This document shows, piece by piece, positions 1 through 8,997 of a stretch of 64,000 bases of DNA (within the stretch, counting starts at the first letter, position 1; each line of letters starts with the position of its first letter). The DNA lies in the NCBI GenBank assembly GCA_963761005.1, contig CAVXFK010000016.1, positions 124,001-188,000 of the forward strand. The letters are read 5' to 3'. The stretch is from DASWJZ01 sp963761005 (GTDB lineage: Bacteria > Pseudomonadota > Alphaproteobacteria > Rhizobiales > Afifellaceae). The position numbers and the translations under genes are program-made. The notes under the pieces are model-generated. The model ran no database searches, was not told the DNA's origin, and saw nothing but the letters and a program-made list of their open reading frames with translations.

Positions 1-84
1 TTTGCACGCGCTTCGAGCTTAAGGACTGAGGAGGCGGCAATGGGCAAACGTGGCTATAGCCGGGGAACGGAGCAGACGGCATGA
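1..84 (+). CDS. 3' end of an upstream gene (partial)
   Basis: Frame 1 is open from the first base to a TGA at 82-84, giving about 27 C-terminal residues. The TGA overlaps the ATG of the next gene as ATGA, the usual coupling arrangement in this genome, so a preceding operon member probably ends here. The fragment is too short to recognise. An alternative is that it is an untranslated leader and the open frame is chance. Confidence 0.3.
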   Translation, partial: FARASSLRTEEAAMGKRGYSRGTEQTA

Positions 85-1100
85 CGCCCGCCGCAGCCGA
101 GCGCCTGCGCATGCGGCTCGAAGGCTGCTACGTCACCGTGCCGACGCCGTTCGTTGACGAGCCCGGCTGGCCGGTGAACGAGCCGGCGCTTCGCACCTAT
201 GTGCGCTTCCTGATCGATAACGGGCTGACCGAGCGCTACGCGACGCTGCTTGCCGGCGGCGCGGCGGGCGACTTCTCCACCATGACGTTTGATGAGCGCA
301 TCCGCGTCGCGACGATCGTCGTCGAGGAAAGCGCTGGCCGGCTTCCGGTCGCGATGGGGTGCCAGACGACGAGCACGCTTGAGCTGATCCGCCTGGCGCA
401 GGCGGCGCAGAGCCTTGCGGTGGATTTCATTCAGGTCTCGTGCCCGTTCTATTTCACCCACACGCAGGCGGACTTCGAAGAGTACGTGCGGGCTGCGGCG
501 GAAGCGGCACCCGAGGTCGGCCTCATCGTCTACAACACCTTCTGGACGTCGACGAACATCTCGCTCGATATGGTCGAGCGGCTCGCCGAGATCCCGAACG
601 TGGTCGGGCTCAAATGGGCGACGCCGCGCACCGACGCGATGGAGTTCGAGACCGTCACCTCGCACTTCTCCGACCGCTTCACGATCATCGACAACAATCT
701 CTTCTTCGCCTTCAGTGCCATGCCGGCGCTCGGTGCGCGCGCCTTCGAGGTGCACCTGTGCAACTATTGGCCGGAATGGGGAATCAAGCTGATCGACGAG
801 GTGGCCGCCGGAAACTATCCGGAGATCGCGCGCATGCTCGTCGAGGAGGCGATGCCCTATTATCATCTATGGACCGAGATGGAGCGGAACTATACGTCGG
901 GCGACGGTTATCTCGACAAGCTCTGCATGGAGCTGATCGGGCTCCCGTCGAGCCGCTGCCGGCCGCCGACGCGCGACGTGCGCGAGCGCTACCGCTCCGA
1001 TGCCTTGAAGATGATGCAGACAACCGGCGTACCGCGGCTCGCGGCGACGGCCGGTCGAGCGAGTGATGAAACAGACGCCGAATATCGTCGTGTTGGCTGA
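81..1100 (+). CDS. Dihydrodipicolinate synthase (DapA) family lyase/aldolase
   Basis: A 339-residue protein of the DapA/N-acetylneuraminate lyase class I aldolase family, which forms a Schiff base with pyruvate or a related 2-oxo acid in a TIM barrel. The family Tyr is at about Y151 (IVYNTFW) and the Schiff-base Lys at about K178 (VGLKWA). The usual GTTGE loop is replaced by AGGAAGDF, so this is unlikely to be the biosynthetic DapA. It lies directly before a UxaA-type dehydratase and an ABC importer, which suggests aldol cleavage or dehydration of an imported sugar acid or hydroxy acid. The start is the ATG overlapping the preceding stop. The substrate cannot be told from sequence. Confidence 0.85.
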   Translation: MTPAAAERLRMRLEGCYVTVPTPFVDEPGWPVNEPALRTYVRFLIDNGLTERYATLLAGGAAGDFSTMTFDERIRVATIVVEESAGRLPVAMGCQTTSTLELIRLAQAAQSLAVDFIQVSCPFYFTHTQADFEEYVRAAAEAAPEVGLIVYNTFWTSTNISLDMVERLAEIPNVVGLKWATPRTDAMEFETVTSHFSDRFTIIDNNLFFAFSAMPALGARAFEVHLCNYWPEWGIKLIDEVAAGNYPEIARMLVEEAMPYYHLWTEMERNYTSGDGYLDKLCMELIGLPSSRCRPPTRDVRERYRSDALKMMQTTGVPRLAATAGRASDETDAEYRRVG

Positions 1101-1362
1101 AGGCGACAATGTGGGTGTCGCTGTGCAGGAGATCGCTGCGGGCGAGACCGCGGCCGCAGCGACCGGGGAAAGCATCGCGGCGGCCGAGGCGATTCCGCTT
1201 GCGCACAAGATCGCGCTTCGCCCGATCCCGATCGGCGAGCGGATCGTCCGGTTCCGCGTTCCCGTCGGCATCGCGACGCAGGAAATTCCTGCCGGCGCCC
1301 TGGTCCACGTCCACAATGTCAGGAGCCAATACCTAGATAACGTCGAGGACCATTATGAGTGA
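1066..1362 (+). CDS. UxaA family hydrolase, small SAF-domain subunit
   Basis: A 98-residue protein matching the N-terminal SAF domain of altronate/galactarate dehydratases (UxaA, GarD), seen in the pattern NVGVAVQEIAAGE...IPLAHKIAL...IPIGERI. In many bacteria this domain is a separate subunit encoded just before the large catalytic subunit, as here. It overlaps the end of the DapA-family gene by about 35 bases and the next gene by 8, so the three are probably translated together. A GTG three bases upstream (1063) is a possible alternative start. Confidence 0.85.
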   Translation: MKQTPNIVVLAEGDNVGVAVQEIAAGETAAAATGESIAAAEAIPLAHKIALRPIPIGERIVRFRVPVGIATQEIPAGALVHVHNVRSQYLDNVEDHYE

Positions 1363-2606
1363 CCTCGCGATGTCAACGTACGCTCTTTCCGAACGGCACG
1401 GCCAGGCTGCCGAGGCAATGCGCGGCTACCGGCGCGACGACGGGCGCCTTGGCATCCGCAACTACGTGCTCGTCGTCTATCTGGTGGAGTGCGCGCACCA
1501 CGTCGGCGCGCCGCATCGTCGAGCCCTTCCAGGAACAAGGCGCGCAGCTCATCGGCTTTCCCGGCTGCTATCCGAGTGCCCACGCGCACGAGATCCTGGA
1601 GGCGATGTGCACGCATCCGAACACGAATTCGGCGCTGCTCGTGTCGCTCGGCTGCGAGGAATTCCGCCGCACGGCGCTGCTCGAAGCGATCCGAGACAGC
1701 GGCCGTATGGCAGAGCTTCTGGTCATTCAGCACGAAGGCGGCACCGCGGCGACGGTAGCGGCCGGGCGCGCCTGGGTCGAAACGCAGCTTGCCGAGGCGG
1801 CGGCCGCGCCGACCGAGCCGCTCAGTTTCTCCGATCTTGTCGTGGCCACAAAGTGCGGTGGCTCCGACGGGCTTTCCGGCATCACCGTCAATCCGGCTGT
1901 CGGCAACGCCTTCGACCGCCTGGTCGACTCCGGTGCGACCGTAATGTTCGAGGAGACCTGCGAGTTGATCGGCTGCGAAGTGCACATGGCCGCGCGCGCA
2001 GCGACGCCTGAGCTCGGCGCAGAGATCATCGCGGCGGTCAGGAAGGCGGACACCTACTACCGCGAACTCGGGCACGGAAGCTTCGGCGGCGGCAACATCA
2101 AGCACGGGCTCTCCACAATCGAGGAGAAGTCGCTCGGCGCCTACGCGAAGAGCGGCGCGCGGCCGATCCGCGGCCTGTTGAAGCCCGGCATCAGGCCGCC
2201 TGCACCCGGCCTCTATCTCATGGACACCGTGAACGACGGCGGCGTGCGCTACGGCATTCCCAACATCAACGACACGCAGACCATCACCGAGATGGTGGCG
2301 AGCGGCGCGCATATCGTGGTGTTCACGACCGGTGCCGGGTCCGTGGTCGGGCAGGCCGTGGCACCGGTCATCAAATGCGTGTCGAACAGCCGCGTCTTCC
2401 AGCGGCTCTCCGACGACATGGACATCAACGCCGGCACGATCGCGGACGGCGCCGAGACGGTGGAAGCCGTCGGCGAACGCATCTTCGGCAAGATCATCGA
2501 GGTCGCCACCGGCACGCCGACGCGGTCGGAGGCGCTCGGGCACCAGGAATTCGTCCTGAACTACAAGACCTACGAACCGCTCGGACCGGCGTGCCTGCCG
2601 GTCTGA
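1355..2606 (+). CDS. UxaA family dehydratase, large subunit, with apparent frameshift
   Basis: This is the large catalytic part of an altronate/galactarate dehydratase-like enzyme. The N-terminus (GYRRDDGRLGIRNYVL, ending in a Cys-Ala-His-His stretch) is read from ATG 1355, which has GAGGA seven bases upstream. From about 1505 homology continues in the next frame (ARRIVEPF, then FPGCYP) to the stop at 2606. Removing one G from the GG at 1505-1506 restores a single frame of about 416 residues, with the expected VATKCGGSDGLSG and TTGAGS motifs. The rest is undamaged, so either a recent mutation or a sequence error is possible. If genuine, the dehydratase step of this operon is inactive. Confidence 0.8.
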
Positions 2607-2674
2607 GCCCGCACAGAGGTTCGGGCGGAGTGTGGCCGGCGGGGCGCCGGCGGCAAACAAGGAGGGAGAGCAAG

Positions 2675-3685
2675 ATGGCAATCAAGACACGCTTTATGGC
2701 CGGCGCGACGGCCCTTGCGCTCGTCGCGCTTTCCGGCGCGGCGCACGCCACGGATGACGTTCGCCTGCGTCTCAACTGGATGTGGTACGGCTCGCATGCG
2801 CCCTTCGCGCTCGGCGAGGACCGCCACTATTTCAAGGACGCCGGCATCAATCTCGACATCCGCTCCGGCAACGGCTCGGGTTCGGCCATCCGGCTCGTGG
2901 CTAACGGCGACAGCGATTTCGCCTATGGCTCCTGCGCCTCGATGATCAGCCTCGTTGCCGGCGGCGCGCCGCTGATCTCCGTCGGCGTCATCGACGCGAC
3001 GGGCACCGAGGCGATCATCGTGCGACCCGATGCTGGGATCAAGAAGATCGGCGATCTGAAGGGGAAGACGATCCTCACCACCGCCAATGCCGGCGTGAAC
3101 ACGTTCCTTCCCATCGTCCTGAAGAACGCCGATTTGTCTGAATCGGACGTCCACATCACCAACGTTCCGGAAGGCGCGCTGGTATCGAGCTATCTGCAGG
3201 GCGCCGGCGGCGCGGTCGGCATGCTTGGCGGTCTCGACGACAAGCCGGCGGAGATCGAGGCGAATGGCGGCGCGGCTCCGGTCACGTTCCCCTACAATGA
3301 CTACGGGGTGAACGAGGTCGGCTATTGCATCGTCGCCCGCAAGGAGATGGTGGAAAAGCAGCCGGACCTCGTGAAGCGCTTCATGGAAGCGACGGTGAAG
3401 TCTTATGCGGATGCGGTGAAGGATCCCGACGCCGCCATCAATTCGATGGCCGACATCGTCGGCGGCACGATGAACGAAGACGCCAGCAAGAAGCAGGCGC
3501 GCCAGGTTCTCGACGTCACGCTGGGCATCCTCTATTCGCCCAACAACAAGGACAAGATTCTGGGCTACAACGTTCCGGAGGACTGGGCCTCGATGCTCGA
3601 CCTGATGAAGCAGTATAACGGGCTTCAGACGGACATGCCGGCCACCGGCTTCTACACGAACGACTTCGTTCCGAAGAAGATGTGA
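2675..3685 (+). CDS. ABC transporter substrate-binding protein, NMT1/THI5-like
   Basis: A 336-residue periplasmic binding protein of the NitT/TauT (SsuA/THI5) type. Residues 1-25 form a Sec signal peptide (basic MAIKTR, hydrophobic core, AHA cleavage region). The mature part begins with VRLRLNWMWYGSHAPFALGE, the typical first strand and anion or pyrimidine-like ligand loop. The start is ATG 2675 with GGAGGG nine bases upstream; an open frame extends further 5' but overlaps the UxaA gene. It is followed by the matching ATPase and permease, so it supplies the substrate for the operon's enzymes. The ligand is unknown. Confidence 0.85.
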   Translation: MAIKTRFMAGATALALVALSGAAHATDDVRLRLNWMWYGSHAPFALGEDRHYFKDAGINLDIRSGNGSGSAIRLVANGDSDFAYGSCASMISLVAGGAPLISVGVIDATGTEAIIVRPDAGIKKIGDLKGKTILTTANAGVNTFLPIVLKNADLSESDVHITNVPEGALVSSYLQGAGGAVGMLGGLDDKPAEIEANGGAAPVTFPYNDYGVNEVGYCIVARKEMVEKQPDLVKRFMEATVKSYADAVKDPDAAINSMADIVGGTMNEDASKKQARQVLDVTLGILYSPNNKDKILGYNVPEDWASMLDLMKQYNGLQTDMPATGFYTNDFVPKKM

Positions 3686-3692
3686 CTTGCGA

Positions 3693-3723
3693 CGGAAGCG
3701 GGTGCGATCCGCACTCGCTTCCG
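3693..3723 (+). other. Intercistronic hairpin after the binding-protein gene
   Basis: Arms at 3693-3706 and 3710-3723 pair with one mismatch around a three-base ATC loop. There is no T tract, so it is not a classical terminator. Hairpins in this position often protect the abundant binding-protein message from 3' exonucleases, so that less ATPase and permease is made. That role is inferred from position. Confidence 0.55.
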
Positions 3724-3754
3724 GTCGGGAAACCGAAGAGATCGAACGCTGCCA

Positions 3755-4522
3755 ATGAGCGCGAGCATCGAACTTCGCGCACTTACGAAGACGTTCGGCA
3801 GCGGAGCGGAAGCCGTGCACGCCGTCGGTCCGGTCGACCTCGCCGTCCATGAGGGCGAGTTCGTTTCGCTGCTCGGGCCATCCGGATGCGGCAAGTCCAC
3901 CCTGATGCTGATCATCGCGGGGTTGCTTGAGCCGAGCGAAGGCGAGGTCCTTGTCGGCGGCGCGGAGGTGCGCGGGCCGCAGACCGACATCGGCATCATG
4001 TTCCAGGACAATACGCTGGTGCCGTGGCGGACGGTCTGGGACAACGTCACGCTGCAGCTTGAGCTTCGCGGCCTCGACGTCAGCCATTTCGAGGAGCGTA
4101 TCCGGTCGCTGCTCGCCTCCGTCAGCCTCACCGGCTTCGAGCACCGCCATCCGTGGGAGCTTTCCGGTGGCATGCAGCAGCGCGCCGCCTTCTGCCAAGC
4201 CATGGTGCACGAGCCCGACACGCTGCTTCTCGACGAGCCGCTCGGCAAGCTCGACGCGATGACGCGCGAGTCGATCCGCTCCGACCTGCAGGCGCTATGG
4301 ATGGCGAAGCGTCAGACTGTGGTCTTCGTCACGCACTCGATCGAGGAGGCGGTGCAGCTTTCAAGCCGCATCTGTGTGATCACGCCGCGTCCTGGGCGGA
4401 TCGACCGGGTGATCGATGTCGATCTGCCCTATCCGCGCACGTTGGAGGTGAAAAGGAGCCGGGAATTCGTCACACTCGTTACCGACATCCAGGAGATATT
4501 CCATGGCTACGGCGTCATCTGA
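3755..4522 (+). CDS. ABC transporter ATP-binding protein, NitT/TauT type
   Basis: A 255-residue ATPase that powers the importer encoded around it at the inner membrane. Visible motifs are Walker A (GPSGCGKST), Q-loop (MFQDN), signature (LSGGMQQR), Walker B (LLLDEP) and the switch His (VTHS). It has the LGKLDAMTR segment common in the nitrate/taurine/pyrimidine-precursor group. The last 20 bases overlap the permease gene, indicating tight coupling. It follows the binding protein after a 69-base gap holding a hairpin. Confidence 0.9.
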   Translation: MSASIELRALTKTFGSGAEAVHAVGPVDLAVHEGEFVSLLGPSGCGKSTLMLIIAGLLEPSEGEVLVGGAEVRGPQTDIGIMFQDNTLVPWRTVWDNVTLQLELRGLDVSHFEERIRSLLASVSLTGFEHRHPWELSGGMQQRAAFCQAMVHEPDTLLLDEPLGKLDAMTRESIRSDLQALWMAKRQTVVFVTHSIEEAVQLSSRICVITPRPGRIDRVIDVDLPYPRTLEVKRSREFVTLVTDIQEIFHGYGVI

Positions 4523-5330
4523 CACGCCCGCGCGCCGCATCTGGCAGGAGCGCCTCCATCAGCTCCTGTCGCGCCTCGCCCGCTCCTGGCTCTTCATCGT
4601 CTTCTTCGTCGGCTTCTTCCTGTTCTGGGAATACTCGATCGATATCTTCTCGATCCCGCGCTACATCCTGCCGCGACCGACCGAGATCGTGCGGAACGCC
4701 TCCGCCGACATTCCGCGGCTCATCCGATACACCTACGTGACCGGCGCGGAGGCGGTTATCGGCTATCTGCTCGCGGTCGTGATGGCAGTGCCGCTCGGGC
4801 TCGCGATCGCGTTCTCCTCGATCTTGCGGCGCACCATCTATCCCTTCTTCGTCAGCCTGGAGATGACGCCGAAGATCGCCTTTGCGCCGCTCTTCATCTC
4901 CTGGCTCGGCTTCGGCATGCTGCCCAAGGTGATCATCGTCATCCTCGTGTGCTTCTTCCCGGTGGTTCTGAACGCGATCCTCGCCTTCGGCTCGCTCTCC
5001 GACGAGCTTGAGCGCTTCTGCGCTTCGACCGGCGCCGGCCCGCTGCGCGCCTTCCTCAAGGTGCGGCTGCCGGCGGCGATGCCGCAATGCTTCGTGGGCT
5101 TCAAATACGCCGCCATCAACGCCACCGTCGGCGCGACGATCGCCGAGTTCATCGGCAGCGATCAAGGGCTCGGCTTCTATATACAGATCGTCACCGGCAA
5201 CATGCGCCCGGACCTTGCCTTCGCCGGCATCTTCCTGCTCACGATCCTGGGTCTTGCGCTGTTCGGGCTGGTGACGCTCGCGGAACGGCTGGCGATCCCC
5301 TGGCACATCTCCGTCCGGCGCCACCGCTGA
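4503..5330 (+). CDS. ABC transporter permease, NitT/TauT type
   Basis: A 275-residue inner-membrane permease of the BPD_transp_1 family. A cytoplasmic N-terminus with an arginine-rich stretch leads into about six hydrophobic helices starting near residue 30. The EAA-type loop that docks on the ATPase is visible around residues 165-190 (ELERFCASTGAG followed by KVRLPAAMP). It overlaps the ATPase gene by 20 bases and is followed 25 bases later by the Ldh-family gene. Confidence 0.9.
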   Translation: MATASSDTPARRIWQERLHQLLSRLARSWLFIVFFVGFFLFWEYSIDIFSIPRYILPRPTEIVRNASADIPRLIRYTYVTGAEAVIGYLLAVVMAVPLGLAIAFSSILRRTIYPFFVSLEMTPKIAFAPLFISWLGFGMLPKVIIVILVCFFPVVLNAILAFGSLSDELERFCASTGAGPLRAFLKVRLPAAMPQCFVGFKYAAINATVGATIAEFIGSDQGLGFYIQIVTGNMRPDLAFAGIFLLTILGLALFGLVTLAERLAIPWHISVRRHR

Positions 5331-5355
5331 ACCAAACGACCTCAAGAGAGACGTG

Positions 5356-6396
5356 ATGCAGCAAATGATCGATCCCGCGCGCTGGCGCGACTGGGCGACC
5401 CGCGTGCTTGCGGCGGCGGGCCTGCCGAAGACGCCGGCAGAGGCGGTGGCGAGGGCACTCGTGGAGGGCGACCTCTACGGTCACACGACGCACGGGCTCG
5501 CGCTTCTTCCGGACTATGTCGAGGAGCTCAACAACGGCGGTATGGAGAAAAGCGGAGAGCCTGAGGTCGTCGCCGATGCCGGCGCAATCGCGCTCTGGGA
5601 TGCGCGCCGCCTGCCGGGGCTCTGGACGACGATGCTCGCGGTCGAAGACTCGATCCGCCGCGCCGATAAGCTCGGGATGGGCGCCGTCTCGCTCCGCCGC
5701 AGCCATCATATCGGCTGCCTCGCGGCATTTCTCGAGGAGCCGGCGCGGCGGGGCTATCTGGTGCTCGTCTTCTCCTCCGATCCGAGCGCTGCGCATGTCG
5801 CGCCATACGGCGGTCGCGCGCCGGTCATGACGCCCGATCCGATCGCAGCCGGCATCCCGCGCGAGCCCGATCCGATCCTCGTCGACGTGAGCATGTCGAT
5901 CACGGCTGCGGGCTGGGTCAGTCGGCTCGGCAAGACCGGCAGAAAGATGCCGGGCGCGTGGCTGCTCGACGCGGAGGGGAGGGCAACCGACGATCCCGCC
6001 GCCCTCGAAAAGGGAGGCACCATTCTCCCGATCGGCGGGCTCGAATATGGCTACAAGGGCTTCAGCCTCGCGCTTCTCGTCGAGGCGCTGACGCAAGCCG
6101 TCGCCGGCCGCGGGCGCGCCGATCGGCCGAGCGAGTGGGGCGCTGGCGTGTTGGTTCTCGCCTTCGCCCCGGCACGGCTCGGCGGAAGCGAAGCTTTTCT
6201 GCGCCAGACGAATTTCCTCGCGGAAGCCTGCCTCGGCGTGCCGCCCGTCGACCCCGATCGCCCGATCCGTCTGCCTGGCCAACTCGCGCTTCAGCGCAAG
6301 CGGCAGGCCGAGCGCGAGGGGCTCGACCTGCCCGACGTCGTGCTCAACGACCTCCGCGGCCTCGCCGCGCAATCGGGCATTCCGCTCCCGGGTTGA
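5356..6396 (+). CDS. Ldh family NAD(P)-dependent oxidoreductase
   Basis: A 346-residue member of the malate/L-lactate/ureidoglycolate dehydrogenase family (LDH2/YlbC/AllD fold), which oxidises 2-hydroxy acids. Recognisable are the conserved GHTTHGLALLP segment near the N-terminus and the SHHIGCLA segment that carries a catalytic His. ATG 5356 is preferred over GTG 5353 because it is better spaced from AGAGAG. As the last gene of the operon it plausibly oxidises a hydroxy-acid intermediate related to the imported substrate. The exact substrate is unknown. Confidence 0.85.
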   Translation: MQQMIDPARWRDWATRVLAAAGLPKTPAEAVARALVEGDLYGHTTHGLALLPDYVEELNNGGMEKSGEPEVVADAGAIALWDARRLPGLWTTMLAVEDSIRRADKLGMGAVSLRRSHHIGCLAAFLEEPARRGYLVLVFSSDPSAAHVAPYGGRAPVMTPDPIAAGIPREPDPILVDVSMSITAAGWVSRLGKTGRKMPGAWLLDAEGRATDDPAALEKGGTILPIGGLEYGYKGFSLALLVEALTQAVAGRGRADRPSEWGAGVLVLAFAPARLGGSEAFLRQTNFLAEACLGVPPVDPDRPIRLPGQLALQRKRQAEREGLDLPDVVLNDLRGLAAQSGIPLPG

Positions 6397-6472
6397 GGCG
6401 CCGGCCGTGTGGAGACGCGCAAGTGTCACCGCGCGTCCAACTCCTAGAGCCGACTTCGCGAAGCCAACTGTT

Positions 6473-7465
6473 TCAGGACTTGCGGGCGGCGACGACGGCA
6501 AGGCAGTCGCCGGTGCCGGCGAGGCCAGGAAAATGGCGCGCGGTGAGGATGCCGTCCATCCGCGCAAAGTATTCGTCCGGCGGCGTCCCGAGCCGGTCGA
6601 TCACGTGGATCCGAACCAGAAGGTCACCCGTCTTCACGGTGTCCCCGAGATCGACGACGGGCTCGACCATGCCCGCCGACTGGCTGAAGGTGAAGCAGTC
6701 AGGGCCCGTCATCTCAAGTTCGATCGAGACAAGGCGCTCAAGGTCGCCAGCCAGGATGCCGGCATGCTTCAGGACGTTGCCGACGCCGCGCTTCGCGATC
6801 GCGACGCTCTCCTTTGTCGACGTCCCGCCGCCGCCGATCTCGGTGGTGACGAAGACCTTTCCCAATGCTTCGGCCGCCGTGTCGTACATGCCGACCGCGT
6901 CGATCTCGAGCATGGTCATCGCGTAGGGCGCGGCAAAGGCGTCGCGCGCGGCAACCGAGCGCGCCTGCTGGTCCTTGTCCGGCAGAACGTGGCACGCCGC
7001 GAACGGCAGGAAGTCCAGTGTCCGTCCGCCGGAATGGAAGTCGAGCACGTAGTCAGCCATCGGAAGCAGCGTGCGCTGGAAATAGTCGGCGATCTTCTCC
7101 GTGACGGTCCCGTCCGGACGGCCGGGGAAGATGCGGTTCATGTTGAGCCCGTCGATCGGCGAGACGCGGCGCCCGGCGCGAAACGCGGCGTAGTTCATGT
7201 AAGGAACGATGATGATGCGGCCGCTGACCGCGTCCGTGGCGCCGCGGCTCGCGAGATCGACGAGCGCGATCGGCCCCTCGTATTCGTCGCCGTGATTGGC
7301 GCCGGTCAGGAGCGCGGTCGGGCCCCTGTCATTCTTGATCACGGCGATCGGGATCATCAGGTTGCCCCAGGCGGATTCATCCCGGCTCCACGGCAGGCGC
7401 AGGAATCCGTGCTGGATGCCATCTGCCTCGAAATCGACGGTCGCTTCGATTGGGTTCGCCTTCAT
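6473..7465 (-). CDS. doeB: N-acetyl-2,4-diaminobutyrate deacetylase (ectoine catabolism)
   Basis: A 330-residue zinc hydrolase of the succinylglutamate desuccinylase/aspartoacylase family. Zinc-binding HGDE is at about 58-61, and a later DFHSGG supplies the third ligand. The GANHGDEYEG opening and LNMNRIFPG segment are characteristic of DoeB. DoeB removes the acetyl group from N-alpha-acetyl-L-2,4-diaminobutyrate, the product of ectoine hydrolysis. It is the last gene of the ehu operon, overlapping the GntR gene by 4 bases, and doeA lies on the facing operon. This context makes DoeB more likely than a generic aspartoacylase. Confidence 0.88.
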   Translation of the reverse strand: MKANPIEATVDFEADGIQHGFLRLPWSRDESAWGNLMIPIAVIKNDRGPTALLTGANHGDEYEGPIALVDLASRGATDAVSGRIIIVPYMNYAAFRAGRRVSPIDGLNMNRIFPGRPDGTVTEKIADYFQRTLLPMADYVLDFHSGGRTLDFLPFAACHVLPDKDQQARSVAARDAFAAPYAMTMLEIDAVGMYDTAAEALGKVFVTTEIGGGGTSTKESVAIAKRGVGNVLKHAGILAGDLERLVSIELEMTGPDCFTFSQSAGMVEPVVDLGDTVKTGDLLVRIHVIDRLGTPPDEYFARMDGILTARHFPGLAGTGDCLAVVAARKS

Positions 7466-8196
7466 TGCGCTGGCTCGGAATCCTCGGCGAGGCCCTTGCG
7501 ATGGCCCGCATAGCGCATCATGCGCATGAAGCTCATCGAGATGTGGCTCCGACGGATATGCCCGACGGAGGCGAGGTCGCCGATCTCCATCGCGGCGAGG
7601 ATGTCCTGCATCTCGCGCCGGAAGGCGGCGAACTCCTCCTGCAGATTGAGCTGCGGCATCAGCTTCAGGATGATGCGCGACGTCTGGAAGTAGAGGCGCT
7701 CGCTGATCTCGCGGAGCGGCTGGTTGCCGGTCATGGCGCTGATCTCGGAGAAGAAATCCATGTTGAGGCGGGCGAACGCTTTGTGGTCGGCGTCGCGAGG
7801 AAGCGTATCGAACCGCGCTATCAGCGCGCGAATGCGCTCAAGGTCCGCCGCGCTCCGAGGGATCGGCGACAACCGCCCGACGAGGATGGCCAGCTCCAGC
7901 CGGAGGCGGTAGACCTGCTCGAGCTCATCGATCTCGACGTCGGTCACGATGTTGCCGACGCCGTGGCGCGCCTCGATTAGCCCCTCCGCCTCGAGCCGCC
8001 CGAGCACGCGGCGCACCGGGGTGCGGCTCAACGCGAACTCTTCCGCCAGCTCTTCCTCCGAGAGCCGCGTGCCGGGGGGATATTCCAAGAGGCAGATGCG
8101 GTCGCGCAGCGTGCGGTAGATGCGCTCGAAGCGCCCGCGCGCCAACGAAGTGGGCGGCCGTTTGCTGCGCTTCGGCGGAGGGGCTGCGTCGTTCAC
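7462..8196 (-). CDS. GntR family (FCD-type) transcriptional regulator
   Basis: A 244-residue regulator. An N-terminal winged helix (RLSEEELAEEFALSRTPVRRVL, about residues 35-85) is followed by an all-helical FCD-like effector domain. Lying between ehuA and doeB with 4-base overlaps on both sides, it almost certainly controls ectoine uptake and breakdown. It is not the MocR-type EnuR regulator (aminotransferase fold) usually seen beside ectoine-catabolic genes. The candidate operators at 11416-11429 and 11489-11504 are probably its sites. Confidence 0.88.
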   Translation of the reverse strand: MNDAAPPPKRSKRPPTSLARGRFERIYRTLRDRICLLEYPPGTRLSEEELAEEFALSRTPVRRVLGRLEAEGLIEARHGVGNIVTDVEIDELEQVYRLRLELAILVGRLSPIPRSAADLERIRALIARFDTLPRDADHKAFARLNMDFFSEISAMTGNQPLREISERLYFQTSRIILKLMPQLNLQEEFAAFRREMQDILAAMEIGDLASVGHIRRSHISMSFMRMMRYAGHRKGLAEDSEPAQ

Positions 8197-8996
8197 GTCG
8201 CCTCCAGAACGGCGCTCAGAAACTGGTGCGTGCGCTCGTTCTCCGGCGCCCCGAAGAGCTTCTCCGGCGGCCCTTCCTCCGCGATCTTGCCGCCGTAGAA
8301 GAAGCAGACGCGATCGGCGAATTCCTTGGCGAAGCCCATCTGGTGGGTGACCATGAGCATGGTCAGATCGTGCTCCGCGCCGAGCTTGCGGATGACGTTC
8401 AAGACTTCGCCGACGAGCTCCGGATCGAGCGCCGAGGTTACCTCGTCGAAGAGCATGATCTTCGGCCGCATGGCACAGGCGCGCGCGATCGCCACGCGCT
8501 GCTGCTGCCCGCCGGAGAGCTGGCTTGGATAGTGGTTGAACTTGTCGCCGAGCCCGACCATTTCGAGAAGCTCGGTGGCGCGCTCCTCCGCCTCGCGCTT
8601 CGGAAGCTTGAGCACCGTGATCGGCGCCTCCATGCAGTTCTTCAGCGCCGTCATATGCGGGAAAAGATTGAAGTGCTGAAAGACCATGCCGATCTTGCCG
8701 CGCATGCGCCTCAAGTGTCGGGGATCGGCAGGCACCAGCCCCCCGTTCTTCTTCATATGCGTCAGCGGCTCGCCTTCGACCCAGATCACGCCGTCGTTGA
8801 TTGTCTCAAGCGTCATCAGCATCCTGAGCACGGTGGTCTTACCTGAGCCGGAGGGGCCGATGATCGCCACCTTCTCTCCTTGAGCGATATCGAGGTCGAG
8901 CTGATCGAGCACGGTCAGCGGACCGTAGCGCTTGGTGACCTTGTCGAAGCGGACCATCGGCCCAGCGCCCGTCGACGGCGTGTCGGATGCGCTCAT
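8193..8996 (-). CDS. ehuA: Ectoine/hydroxyectoine ABC transporter ATP-binding protein
   Basis: A 267-residue polar-amino-acid-type ATPase. Motifs are Walker A (GPSGSGKTT), Q-loop (VFQHFNLFPHMT), signature (LSGGQQQR), Walker B (IMLFDEVTSALD) and switch His (VTHQM). It overlaps the GntR gene by 4 bases and lies one base from ehuD. Assignment to the Ehu system rests on the neighbouring, clearly recognisable EhuB and on doeA/doeB. Confidence 0.92.
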   Translation of the reverse strand: MSASDTPSTGAGPMVRFDKVTKRYGPLTVLDQLDLDIAQGEKVAIIGPSGSGKTTVLRMLMTLETINDGVIWVEGEPLTHMKKNGGLVPADPRHLRRMRGKIGMVFQHFNLFPHMTALKNCMEAPITVLKLPKREAEERATELLEMVGLGDKFNHYPSQLSGGQQQRVAIARACAMRPKIMLFDEVTSALDPELVGEVLNVIRKLGAEHDLTMLMVTHQMGFAKEFADRVCFFYGGKIAEEGPPEKLFGAPENERTHQFLSAVLEAT

Positions 8997-8997
8997 C

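Noticed and set aside
54..866. 270-codon open frame on the minus strand opposite the DapA-family gene
   Set aside because: Arg/Asp/His-rich shadow composition typical of antisense frames in high-GC DNA; the plus-strand gene has clear motifs.
2570..4210. 546-codon minus-strand open frame under the NMT1-like receptor and ATPase
   Set aside because: It is entirely antisense to two recognisable genes, has shadow composition and no domain.
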